A stretch of DNA of 35,993 bases from Fragilariopsis cylindrus CCMP1102. Lineage: Eukaryota; Bacillariophyta; Bacillariophyceae; Bacillariales; Bacillariaceae. The position numbers and the translations under genes were made by a program. The notes below the pieces were generated by a model. It was not told where the DNA came from. It was given only the letters and a program-made list of their open reading frames with translations, and did not search any database. The stretch covers positions 1-35,993 of the forward strand of contig FMBT01000191.1 in NCBI GenBank assembly GCA_900095095.1, read 5' to 3'. Below are positions 1 through 11,000 of this stretch, piece after piece. Positions within the stretch are counted from its first letter, which is position 1. Every line of letters begins with the position of its first letter.

Positions 1-1
1 G

Positions 2-403
2 CTAATGCTTAATGCTAATGCTAATACTATATTAGAACACTATCGAAAACCATCTTTCCGCAGCAGTTCCTGCACTGAATTACCATGCCATCGTGTACGA
101 CGAAGAAGACATAGTCCGTATGCTGAATATAAGAATAACAGGAGAGCTAGGGAAGCAATGAAACCGGATCTTAGTTGTATACATCATGGTCTTTACCATC
201 ACACGGATGATTCTTCAAATTTGAATACTTCGTACAGCATGCACGGCTGTCAGTTTCATTCGTCGTCAACAAGACGTACTGGTCAGAATAAGCGGGGGCT
301 CCAAGAACAAACTACAGAGCAATTAATTGGCGCATTTTCTGAACTACAAGTACGAAAGCAACATCAAAATGCATGCGTCCAACAGCAGCAAAACCGCTGT
401 TGA
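2..403 (+). CDS. possible 3' exon of an unidentified gene (partial)
   Basis: A frame is open from the left edge to a TGA at 401-403. The product is Asn-, Ser-, His- and Gln-rich (NANAN near the start, a basic HRVRRRRH stretch, QQQQ near the end). I recognise no domain. The ATG at position 5 need not be a true start because the frame is already open at the edge; this could be the last exon of a gene that begins outside the window. Composition is compatible with coding, but nothing proves it. Confidence 0.3.
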   Translation, partial: LMLNANANTILEHYRKPSFRSSSCTELPCHRVRRRRHSPYAEYKNNRRAREAMKPDLSCIHHGLYHHTDDSSNLNTSYSMHGCQFHSSSTRRTGQNKRGLQEQTTEQLIGAFSELQVRKQHQNACVQQQQNRC

Positions 404-2082
404 TTTTGATCTCATGCAATGCTATACTATTCGATCGAATGAACTTACGATAGAGCATACATGTTACCAATTTTATTCCTAGTAAAAAATTACTTGACTC
501 ATTTTTCCTACTATTTTCTCAATCGGTACTATGTGTATGTCTGTATAAATGTTCCTGGAGAAGTCAATGCTAGTGCCGCTGAGTACCGATAGAGTGAGTT
601 GATCATTGAATGTGATTGTCCGGAGATGCCAGCCAGTTAATATGCTCAGTTCTCCCTTTCAATTGTTGCTACCAGTTCCGTTGAATCTTTGTTATCTAAC
701 TGATGTGTGTGTCTGCTGCCAAACCCTTTGATTTACACTCCCTGTGTTGAATAACATTCTCTAAAATCCTTGTGCTAATTCATTTGAGTTTTTTGACTTG
801 ATTGGTACTGAGCTGGTGTAATCTTTTTCAGAACCACACATTTGTATCAAGATGTTGACATAAGTTATGGTTTTAGGGCTTTGTTCAGAAGATTCTGCTT
901 TGGATTCCTTCAGTTTTTATTGTGGCAATATTGTTCAGTGATGCAAACTTCTTTAGAAACTTGCTATCAACTAACTTTATACAGCTGCTGAACACTGTCA
1001 GCCTGGGCAAACCTTGGAAAAAATCCTGTTGATTGCTATTAACCATATTTTCATTGGCAATGCCCTGCTGGGTGACATCCATACCACATAACCACTAGAA
1101 ACTGACAATGACCCTGTAATCGGATTGACAGGAGATAGGGTTATCGATCTGGGAAAGGTGGGATAATATTGTGTGGACCTCATATATACTTGCTGCTTGT
1201 TTGTTGTGGTGGGAGTTCTAAACCCATGATTTTGTTTGGGAAGTTTGTATGATGAGACCTCATCTTCAAGAAGAGGAACAAACTAGAGATTCTGAGATAA
1301 AGCACATTTGCATTTGAGTACTGTAGTAGTATTAGTATCAACTCTTGTTGGACCTATAAAAGTATCCAATGAATAATGTGACTGTAGTGCATTAAACTCA
1401 TTATGACCATTGACACACACTTTTATGAGGTCTATGGTACTATGCCGCCATGCTCTAAACTAGTTTTCTAGAGTAAAGGCGTTTCATATGTGATAATTAT
1501 ACTGCGTTGGGTGGCATATGTATAGCATTTTCTAGGGCTAACGTCTTAGAACGCACATTTTTTGGTAGTCTCATATTTTTTCTCACAAAATCACACAACT
1601 CCACACTCAAACACTGCTAATTTAAATAACACTGCTGTTGGAATGATGTGTTTGAATTGCCAGGATACCTAATAGGAATTCCGTAGTGAACTGTGGAGCA
1701 GCTTGCCGTGCGCACATATTGTATAACTGGACTAACACACTAGTGAATGATCGCTAATCCCTCATAATTCACTGGTGTAACATACTACTCTATGATATCA
1801 ATCAATAGACGTATGTATCTAGAATGCAGATTAATGCCATAATTACTATATTATCGTAATAAAGCTATTCTAGATCATGGCAGAGCTGCACAGTGCTAGT
1901 ACCATAAAAAAAATTATCCCGCGCGTCTTGAAAGCTAAACACCGTGCAAAAAAATCTGAGGACCATGAATTTCTTTCACATCACAGCTACTGTACAATTG
2001 TAAAACAGCAAGCCCTAATACTACTAAGTTACGGTAAGTTACGACAACAACATCACCGAGAGTAAAGAATTTTAAGCACCCA
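404..2082. other. intergenic, no gene seen
   Basis: AT-rich DNA with only short unconvincing frames on both strands, including a 62-codon frame at 1877-2065 that is out of frame with the downstream gene. A TACTGTAG octamer lies at 1319-1326. The last few hundred bases should contain the promoter and 5' leader of the methyltransferase gene, but I see no clear TATA box. No RNA gene was recognised. Confidence 0.5.
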
Positions 2083-4047
2083 ATGACATCTTCACCATCT
2101 TCCAATTCGTGGATACTTCCTTTTGTACTAGGTGCTTCTGCGTCGCTTTCGGTAGCATGGATATCGCAAAACTGGCAAAACATTTCATCACTGTTATTGA
2201 TGCCGACACATCAGTCTGCGAGAAAGGAGGAATTGGCTTCTAACAGTTCGACCGCAACAGGAGAGGATGTTTTTGACCATGAGGAGCTCTCGCATCGAAC
2301 GCTTCGAAAGGCAGAGGCTGTGATTCAATGGCGAACAAAGTAAGTTCTTGCACATCATAATATTACTACTCGCACTCCTCATTCTAAACATACACGGTAC
2401 ACTATCTTGATTTCCAACATTACTACTTTCTTTCTTGCATAATTCTAAAGTCGTCTGATCATCGTGGTTGAAAGATGTACCAATGATCACAACTACTCCG
2501 CTATACTGCGTACTGTCGAGGCTCTGGGTGTGGCAACGGTGTACATGATCGATCCACCCGATGTCGTTATGGAAGAAGACGAAAACATGCTAGACCAACA
2601 ACAGAATAAAATTCAAAGGACACCAGAGGAACTGAACCAACGTCGTCTTCATCACATTTTTGCTCGAAATGCGACCGAATGGATCACCGTTCGAGATTTT
2701 GAGACAGTCGAAGATTGTGTAGCGTGTTGTCGAAAGCAAGGTTATAAATTATGGGTAACGGTAAGTTTGAATTGCAGGAAGGAAGAAAATAATGAGTCAA
2801 TCCTCCGAAACTAGTCAAGAAACATTAGAGATATCCCGCACAAGTAGAGATGTACAAACTATATTCTAACACAATTGAATCGTTTGTTTAGGATCTTTCG
2901 CAAGCAGCAGAAGCATTAGACTTGAGCCCGAATCCGTCGAAACCTCTAAGGATACCAGATAAAATTGCTTTGGTATTTGGAACTGAAGCCGTTGGTGCCA
3001 GTAATTATATTCTTGAGCAAGCCGATAAACGTGTGTATTTGCCATTAAGAGGCTTTGCGGATTCTCTAAACCTTTCAGTTTCGACGGCTCTTGTTACTCA
3101 AGCACTCTTTTTTCTAGATCCATCGTTGATCGGGGCAATGAGTGAGGGAGAAAGAAAAGATATGCGAAAAGCTTGGTTTACTAAACTTGCACAACAAAGG
3201 TTACTAACGTCAAAACAGAAAAAGGATCGAAAAATATTGGGAGCAAAGATGAAGAAATGTGAGACTTTGAATAAACGCATACAGGACGATCCCGACTATT
3301 ATATACAACCAGGAGAGCAGAAAAAGCTCGATGAATGGTCTTCATATCAACGTGAACTAGAAAGTATCGAAGCCCTTATTGATCCAGTAAAAGTTCAAAT
3401 AGCAGTACAAGAATGGATTGATAATCCACCAGTCCCTTTGACGGTAAGTTTGTGATATATTGTGTCTATATTATGTGTGATGTACCAATTTAACATATTC
3501 TTACTACTTTCAACTTTTGTTGACACCTGTCGATACATATTTCTATTCATAATCCTAGGATCTTCGCCGAGCAGATACCCACCGTGGTAAGTGCAATGTA
3601 CTGAAAGAATTGACGTGCTATATACAACTCGTCGGCCTCCATACGATCTCTAAGAGTCTCACATTGATGTTTTCGTATTTTCTTCTTCCGCTGAACACAT
3701 AAACGAAAGTATGTTTTGTTGGAAAGAACACAAGGCATATGCATAAAGAGCATTGGTAAGGGATTGTATTCCTGTACATAGCTCTAGAAAGCGAAGGTTT
3801 TTAGTATCTACCATATATCTCAAAAAGTAGTATTTATTTCTAATTATCTTCTTCTTGCTGCTGCTTCTGCTGCTTCCGTCTTGCATTCAACAGGAAAGAT
3901 ATGGTTGCCACTAGCAACAAAGGTACCATAGAAGGGGTAACTGCTTCGGAATTTCGTCGAAAGATGGGAACCGTGACTGAGGCAGACAATGATGCCAGTA
4001 ATGAACATTCCGAGGACCGAATGTCTGCTATCAGATCCCAATTTTAA
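2083..4047 (+). CDS. TrmH/SpoU-family RNA 2'-O-methyltransferase (spliced)
   Basis: SPOUT methyltransferases of this family transfer a methyl group from S-adenosylmethionine to a ribose 2'-OH, typically G18 of tRNA. Exons inferred from GT-AG borders are 2083-2339, 2451-2760, 2892-3443, 3559-3586 and 3894 onward. All three SpoU motifs are visible: NDHNYSAILRTVEALG (motif 1, with the catalytic-type Arg), ALVFGTEAVG (motif 2) and LPLRGFADSLNLSVSTA (motif 3, knot). The N-terminus has a hydrophobic stretch (about residues 9-27), possibly an organelle-targeting or anchoring segment. A Lys-rich helical tail follows the knot. The last junction is uncertain: as written the frame stops at TAG 3930-3932, but one extra base would open 50 convincing codons from 3895 to TAA 4045-4047. 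The family call is firm; the exact substrate and the 3' end are not. Confidence 0.85.
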
Positions 4048-4214
4048 AGATATGAAATATATGAATTATCCAGTTCGTGTACAAATGAATACGAAGATAA
4101 GATAAACGAATATTCAAATTGTTCCTTTAATAAGTACATTCTAATTAATTAATTTTCGGTATTGATAGCCAATTTTCTTTATTTTCTTTTTCTTCTATAC
4201 TCGTAGTAACTTAA

Positions 4215-6309
4215 TCAAACGCTCATAGTACTTTTGAGTGATTCGTTCGAGCGGTGTCTCAACCAATTTTCACGGAGTTCGGGAACTTTTGATACAACGT
4301 GTTCATCATAATCTCTGTGGGTTCAGATCGAAAGTAGCAAGAACGGAGAACAATGTACACCGTGATAGTGACGACGGACGACGACGACGGAAGAATGATG
4401 TGTTAATGATGACCTAACAACGAAAAAATTAAATAGGCACTACTCTTTATAGGCGCAAGCCAGGACGGTTTGATAACTTTACTCACCTCGATTCGTAATC
4501 AATATGTACAAAACACCGCTCGACTTCTTCTCTTGCTTCTATCTCATATTGGAGTTCCATTCCTTAAAGGGGGGGAGGGGGGGTAAGACGAAAAGAAAAG
4601 TTGCATAAGGTGAGTTGGTTGATGACGAAAAATAGTAGATAGTTCAGAGCGTGCGTGTATATAACTGTATCTACCAGTCCACCGACGTACCAAGGTCGTG
4701 CGATTCTTTCAATAATGTGTATTCGGGCATAACAACTTCAAGTTCAACAAGAAACTTTGGTCCAAAATGATAGGCACGGCAGGTATCTACAATCAAGCGT
4801 TCATCAAAGTTTTCTGACATATCAATCAACTCTTCAATTAATTCTTGTGGTGCACTCTTCCCCGTAAGTTGTTCAATTTGTTCTTTCCCAGTATGGTACC
4901 ACGAGTAAATAATGTATACAGAGATAATAATGGCACCGACGCCATCACACCACCACAACTTGTTTGAGTATAACGCCAATAAGAGAGAGATAGCTGATAT
5001 ACCATTGCTCAGGGCATCGTTCCAGTGATCTTGAGCCACTGCTTCAAGAGTAGGATCCGAATATTGAATACTCTTGGAACTTCCGTATGATCTTTTATTA
5101 GATGCAGAATTGCATAAGTATAACAGCAACAGCTTAATTACAACAATAGCTGACATCGAAATACAAGAATAATATCCTTGCTGGAATGACATGTTCTCCA
5201 AGTTAGAATCTTTGAAAATCAATGTCTCAAACGATTCTTTCAAAACTTCAAAACTTGCCATCCCCATCAACGAGGCGCAAGTTAAGACGCCTACGTAATA
5301 AATATTGTTTCGTTGTAAAGATGAGACTACAAGGCTATATATATACACTCACAAAAGGCATAATTGCTGCCATTAGAATTGTAGCAAATCACTACTAGTA
5401 CCACTTGTACTTACCAATAGGTTCGAGTCTGGACGCGCCTGCTGGATACTTCGCACTAGAGCGTTGCATACTGCTATGTTTTTCTGTATAGTTTAAAACT
5501 GAGACAATTAAAGAAACAAGGAGAGAACAATATTGAAATAACAATGAGATCGAATGATCAAAGAACTCGTGTAGGAAAATTAGGAAGAGAGAGAGAGATG
5601 GATGGATGCATCGATTCGATGCTGTCGTCAAAAATATACGTCTTTTTGATAGGTACGATACTGACCAAATTGCGATATAACATCCAAAACAGAGTCCAGC
5701 AAAGCTGCTAGAACGGACAACGACATAGTTTGGATGTAGGCTATCAATTTCGTAACTGTTATGAAAATATTAGCCCACAGACTCAATTCAAGAGCGATTC
5801 TTCTTAACGACCACTTCTGTACATTATCATCCTCACTATTGTAATCTGTTGTTGCTCCGCTTGTTGCTGATGGATCGTCAATATTTAATAAACCAATCGC
5901 ATCGGTTGGTTCGTTTGCGATTGCGAGCCAGAATCGACTGTCGACCCGTAGGTGTTCTTGATGAAGTCGTTCAAGCTTGTAAAGCGAGAAGAATTATTAC
6001 GACTTGTATTATTTCCGACCTCCATCATGTTTGTTGATTCTAGATAGACAGATAGAAGAACTTATATAAGATCACTTGATTGATTAATTTTTGAAACTGC
6101 TAACATCCATCAACACTTCTTGTATCACTAATATAATTGTATGGCATACCTTCAACACAATTAAGTTGTAGTACAATACTGTCAACAATTGACACACACT
6201 GTACCATGTCATGACGTTCCGAGTGAACTTCGTTGATACCGGTAAAAGTTAAGAGCTTTTCAAAAAAGAACTGCCGGTAATTTTGGTGGTCAACAAAACG
6301 AGCATTCAT
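4215..6309 (-). CDS. cation diffusion facilitator, Mn-type (spliced)
   Basis: A CDF/MTP transporter that exports divalent metal from the cytosol, using a proton gradient in family members. Inferred exons on the minus strand are 6309-6150, 6039-5666, 5498-5415, 5290-4691, 4562-4487 and 4314-4215; junction phases agree. Hallmarks are LLDSVLDVISQF in the TM2 region (Asp-x3-Asp), YPAGASRLEPIG in the TM2-TM3 loop, DHWNDALSNG in TM5 (again Asp-x3-Asp rather than the His-x3-Asp of zinc CDFs) and the cytosolic C-terminal signature FGPKFLVELEVVMPE...KESHDLG, ending EREEVERCFVHIDYES-like. The DxxxD pair is typical of manganese CDFs. The N-terminus is uncertain: ATG 6309 or ATG 6028 are options, and a one-base frame break lies at about 5904-5920. 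The intron before the 4562-4487 exon has a C7-T-C7 pyrimidine tract, seen as a G-run on the plus strand. Confidence 0.85.
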
Positions 6310-6589
6310 TCACGAATCGAGTCCCATTTACACCTGTATTTCCTTAGCAAGAGAGTTTCGCGATAAAAATTAAACACAAAAGTACAGAAGTACTGTAGTA
6401 ACTAGTGGTGGTAAGTTGTGTGTAAGGAGCATCCGGTAATGAAATTTCAAAGTTCAAACTATCGCGCGATAACTTGTGAATTTTCTCCCTCTTCGAATTT
6501 TTCCCTCCCCCGAAACTTTCGTTCGTGCGAATTTTTTGCACGATCAATCATTCGTGCGAATTTTTTTCGCGGAATTTCCTTTTGATATT
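6310..6589. other. intergenic with a short tandem repeat
   Basis: No gene seen. Two near-identical copies of a TTCGTGCGAATTTTTT unit lie at about 6528-6566, and the GCACG between them can pair with the CGTGC of the first copy. A TACTGTAG octamer is at 6391-6398. An (AT)n tract is at about 6588-6600. Confidence 0.5.
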
Positions 6590-7030
6590 ATATATATATA
6601 CAGTATATTACAACCAGCCACCACCGCACCAGTTCGAGAGGATTGAACAGTGCCAACCATGTTAATACCCCATTCTTCCCTCCCAACTTGACACATAGCA
6701 TCACCCATGTAAGCAGAGACACAATGCCCTTTATGCTTCCAAGGATCAAGCATTAAATTCTAGAGGGATACCATCTTGAGTTTAGTTGCAGCATGTTCAT
6801 TGTGTGTACATTGATATCCTCATCGCCCTTACCACCATACACCCTAGCAAACAACTTGTATGTATGTAGAGGTCCCTTGATGATACAGACAGTATAAAAA
6901 GTAGCACCAGCTTGAATCGGTTTAGGCTCTGGTCCTATAGTCATGACAATATGATACCAGCCTGCAACTCGGCTCCCATCTGTTGTATAATCCACTTTCC
7001 AGGTTTAACTATAGAACTTGTCACCGCTTG

Positions 7031-7090
7031 TAAGAAGAAGAAGAAGAAGAAGAGGAAGCAGAAGCAGAAGAAGCAGAAGAAGGAGGGAAG
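7031..7090. repeat. purine (AAG)n-rich tract
   Basis: Imperfect AAG/CAG repeat of about 60 bases within the transposase fossil. It encodes poly-Leu on the minus strand, which is not part of the transposase. Confidence 0.85.
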
Positions 7091-7397
7091 GCAGTTTAGT
7101 AATCGATTCAAAACATGATAACAACAACAAATACACTACACTACATACCTTATTATATATCCATCTATTTTCTAACATTCCATGCTTTAATCTATGTGAT
7201 GCAGTAGACGGATCGGCTAACACCTGAGGATCATCATAAATATCATCCCAATCACCATCTCCCATAAACTGCCAATCATCACTGTAGTGCAGACAGCTAG
7301 TCATGTCTTCCATTGTATTCTTTGTCATTGATGCTTGATAAAAAGGACCTATCATCAATGGAGATATGTTTGGTCTGTTTTTTGATGAAGGAAAAGT

Positions 7398-7403
<6 letters not shown>

Positions 7404-7434
<31 letters not shown>
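7404..7434. repeat. (GT)n microsatellite
   Basis: An uninterrupted GT run of about 30 bases at the N-terminal side of the transposase fossil. Confidence 0.9.
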
Positions 7435-7435
<1 letters not shown>

Positions 7436-7551
7436 GTAGAATCAACTCCAACTAAACAAATAACAGCCGCACCTATATGCTGCTGCTGGGTTGACTCCCA
7501 TCTCTGTCTTCCCCACATCATTATGATAGTATTATTAAATTTATCTTAAGT

Positions 7552-8017
7552 CCATTGTCAATCGATCGATCAGCCAATCGATTGGTTGAACAAGTAGTGT
7601 TCAAAGGAACAATATTAATGGATTACCGTGTAAAGGTGTGCGTAGTTTTTTTTTTACAAAGCGGGTATGCAAAGCGTGTACTGTAGTATCCCATAAAGGC
7701 TTCAAAAAAAATCACGCTAAAAAATAAATTATTTAGTTTCTAGCAAACCCCCAAAAATTAATAGTGCCTAAAGGGCGCCCTGCAGCTAGCAGCTAGACGG
7801 CTTAATTGCGTGTTATTTAACACACCACGATCAATGCATTTTTTAAGACCATTTTCATTTTATTTTATTTTATTTTATTTTCACAAACATACTGAATAAC
7901 TTACTTTCACAAATAATAATAGTATATATTATATATTTTACGACGAACGATTCTTTCATTCCAACTTTTATTCTTTGTTACATCAATTAATCATCTTACT
8001 ATTTTCTAATTGTTGTA
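7552..8017. other. intergenic, upstream of the secreted repeat protein
   Basis: No gene seen. The region holds an A/T-rich stretch with TACTGTAG at 7679-7686, a CAGCTAGCAGCTAG motif near 7782, a (TTTTA)n run at 7855-7881 and ATATATTATATATTTTA at about 7922-7940, which could serve as a TATA region roughly 80-95 bases before the ATG at 8018. Confidence 0.45.
7855..7881. repeat. (ATTTT)n microsatellite
   Basis: About five copies of the pentanucleotide ATTTT. Confidence 0.85.
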
Positions 8018-11000
8018 ATGACGATTCTTCTAACTACACGTACCACCATCTTCTCCATCATCGCTGTCGTCGGTATTCTGCTGACAAATGCAATTAGTAT
8101 TCCGATTGTTCGGGCGGATGAAAGAGAAGCTTCTCCAGGAAACAGCGACACTTCTATTACTTCCATCGCAGGTGGTGATGATGATGACATTGTCTATGAT
8201 AACATGGTCTATGATGACATTGTCTATGATGACAACGTCGGTGATGACTTCGTCTTTGATGACTATGTCTATGATGACATTGTCTATGATGACATTGTCT
8301 ATGATGACAACGTCGGTGATGACTTCGTCTTTGATGACTATGTTTTTGATGACTACGTCTATGATGACATTGTCTATGATGACAACGTTGGTGATGACTA
8401 CGTCGGTGATGACAATGTCGGTGATGACAACGTCGGTGATAGTGGTGGTGATGCGTTTATCTTTGACTCCAAAGAAAATCCATGGATTGCACCTGATTTA
8501 GATATCGGTGGCGATGAACGATCACCGGATCGACTTATCAATGCGTTGGCTAATCATGGAATTATAGATCGTACCGGACGAAACATTGATTTGTTTGATT
8601 TTGCTGAGAAAATGGAAAATATTTATGGTCTTTCTAAGGAATATATCTACCTAACAAAATTATTAACAATAATTGATTGTGGACAAACATACGAAGATGA
8701 GAGTGGTATTATCCGTTTTAATTTATATGATTTATTCGAATCGGGATGTGAAGATTTACGTTCTATACTCGTTACTATGGACGTGAACGCAACAAGTACC
8801 ACCGCCGTTAATCAAACCTTACTGGATGAATTACTTATGATGAACACTACAAGTAATAGTACAGGTAATGATGATAACATTATTACATTAGAGGATCTTG
8901 CAATCTTTGGATACGGTCGTATATTTGATATATACAATAACAAAATTATTGATAATGGAAATGAAAACTATACCATTCTGGGTAGTGAATTTATAGCAGT
9001 TGAATTACTTTCTCTTGGTTTGATTGGAACAAATCCTAATCTAACAACAATTGAAACGGATCGATTAAATGACTTTTTACTATATGAACGATTACCAGAA
9101 AATTATACGTTGCTTCGTCCTAAATTACCGTATAACTTTCTACTTGCAAATGATCCTACGTATCCACTTTTCTTTGATTGTAAGTAAAATAAACAAACAA
9201 ACAAACAAACAAACAAACAAACAAACAAACAAACAGACAAGCAAATGCATATATACATATATATGTGTGTGTGAGTGTGTACGTATACGTATTCGTGTAC
9301 ATGTGCAGTGTTGGATGTTACACTAAATATGGTTTTTTCTTTCATCGTTTTCTTCCTAATAGTATATTTGATCATGGAAGATGCAATGAACGCAACGTTT
9401 TATACGAATCCAAATTATGGACTCGACGGTAGTAGTAGCAGTAGTAGTAATAACGTTTCCGGGGACAATGAATTCTTCGATGACGATAATGCCTTCTACG
9501 ACGATTTCCTTCTTGATGACGATGGTGGTGGTGCTTTCGATGATGATGGTGGAATCTTTGACGATTTCTTATTCGATGATGACGGTGCTTTTTTCGATGA
9601 TGACGGTGCTTTTTTCGATGATGATGGTGCTTTTTTCGATGATGACGGTGCTTTTTTCGATGATGATGGTGCATTTTTCGATGATGATGGTGCTTTTTTC
9701 GATGATGACGGTGCTTTTTTCGATGATGATGGTGCTTTTTTCGATGATGATGGTGGTGGTGCTTTCGATGATGATGGTGCTTTTTTCGATGATGACGGTG
9801 CTTTTTTCGATGATGATGGTGGTGGTGCTTTCGATGACGACTTTACACCGTTCGATGATGATGGTGGTGTTGCTTTCGATGATGATGGTGGCATCGTTGA
9901 CGATTTCTTATTCGATGACGACGGTGCTGTTTTCGATGATGATGGTGGCTTATTCTTTGATGATGATTTCCAATTCGATGATGGGGGTTTCGTCTTTGAT
10001 GACGACATTACACCGTTCGATGATAGCAACTTCGATGATAGCAACTTCGATGACGATGATATTATTACACCGGTACCAACTGCAACTGCTGGGCCGAGTT
10101 TTAGTACAAGACCAACTCTAAGACCAACGTATACTCAAGGACCTACATCATTGGAAACATCATTAGTGACACCCTCGATTCAGAGTTCGTCGGTTCCAAC
10201 TTCGTATACGGAGGATACCTCTAGTCCTATACCAACGGAAACATTCACTCCTACGGATACATTCCATCCTACAACTGCTGGGCCAAGTTTTAGTACAAAA
10301 CCAACTCTAAGACCAACGTATACTCAAGGACCTACATCATTGGAAACATCATTAGTGACACCCTCGATTCAGAGTTCGTCGGTTCCAACTTCGTATACGG
10401 AGGATACCTCTAGTCCTATACCAACGGAAACATTCACTCCTACTCCTACGGATACATTCCCTCCTACGGATAATACTTCCGCGACTCCCACAGAACCACC
10501 GACGAACAAGTTAACCACAGAATTAGAATCATTGTCTCCCATCGAATCGATTAGTCCTACTAGTCCTATACCAACCGAAACATTCCCTCCTACGGATGAT
10601 ACTTCCGCGGCTCCGACAGAACCACCGACGAACGAATTAACCACAGAATCAGAATCGTTGTCTCCCGTCGAATCGATTAGTCCTACTAGTCCTATACCAA
10701 CCGAAACATTCCCTCCTACAGATGACACTTCTACTCCTACGAGTCCTACAGAACCACCGACGAACGAATTAACCACAGAATCAGAATCGTTGTCACCCAT
10801 CGAACCGATTAGTCCTACTAGTCCTATACCAACCGAACCATTCCCTCCTACGGATGACACTTCTACTCCTACGAGTCCTACAGAACCACCAACGACCGAA
10901 TTAACTACAGAACCAGAATCGTCGTCTCCTACCGAACCGATCAGTCCTACTAGTCCTATACCAACTGAAATATTCCCTCCTACGGACGATACGTTGTTTC

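Larger units (their letters stand above)
6590..7451 (-). pseudogene. piggyBac-like transposase fossil
   Basis: Three minus-strand blocks in changing frames read, in order, like a piggyBac-type DDE transposase (DDE_Tnp_1_7). The first (about 7360-7150) has SCLHYSDDW and DPSTASHRLKHGML. The second (6995-6753) has TTDGSRVAGWYH, GPEPKPIQAGAT and YKLFARVYGGKGD, where the first catalytic Asp is expected. The third (6753-6600) has KGHCVSAYMGDAMCQVGREEW and INMVGTVQSSRTGA. Frames break between blocks, and a purine-rich (AAG)n tract and a (GT)n tract sit inside or at the edge. The motif around the second catalytic Asp appears shortened. I found no convincing terminal inverted repeats or TTAA boundaries. 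The family assignment is from remembered motif patterns, so moderate confidence; inactive in any case. Confidence 0.5.

Noticed and set aside
1877..2065. Possible small upstream gene or N-terminal extension of the methyltransferase
   Set aside because: Out of frame with the ATG at 2083, stops before it, and has no recognisable motif; probably leader sequence.
4565..4582. G-run as a G-quadruplex regulatory element
   Set aside because: On the coding strand it is the C-rich pyrimidine tract of a CDF intron just before the acceptor, which explains it; only two G-runs are present.
8088..8501. Plus-strand Met/Thr/Ser repeat frame
   Set aside because: A second frame through the 15-bp acidic array of the secreted protein.
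9496..10044. Long minus-strand frame rich in SSKKAP
   Set aside because: It is the antisense of the 21-bp acidic array; the lack of stops follows from the repeat composition.
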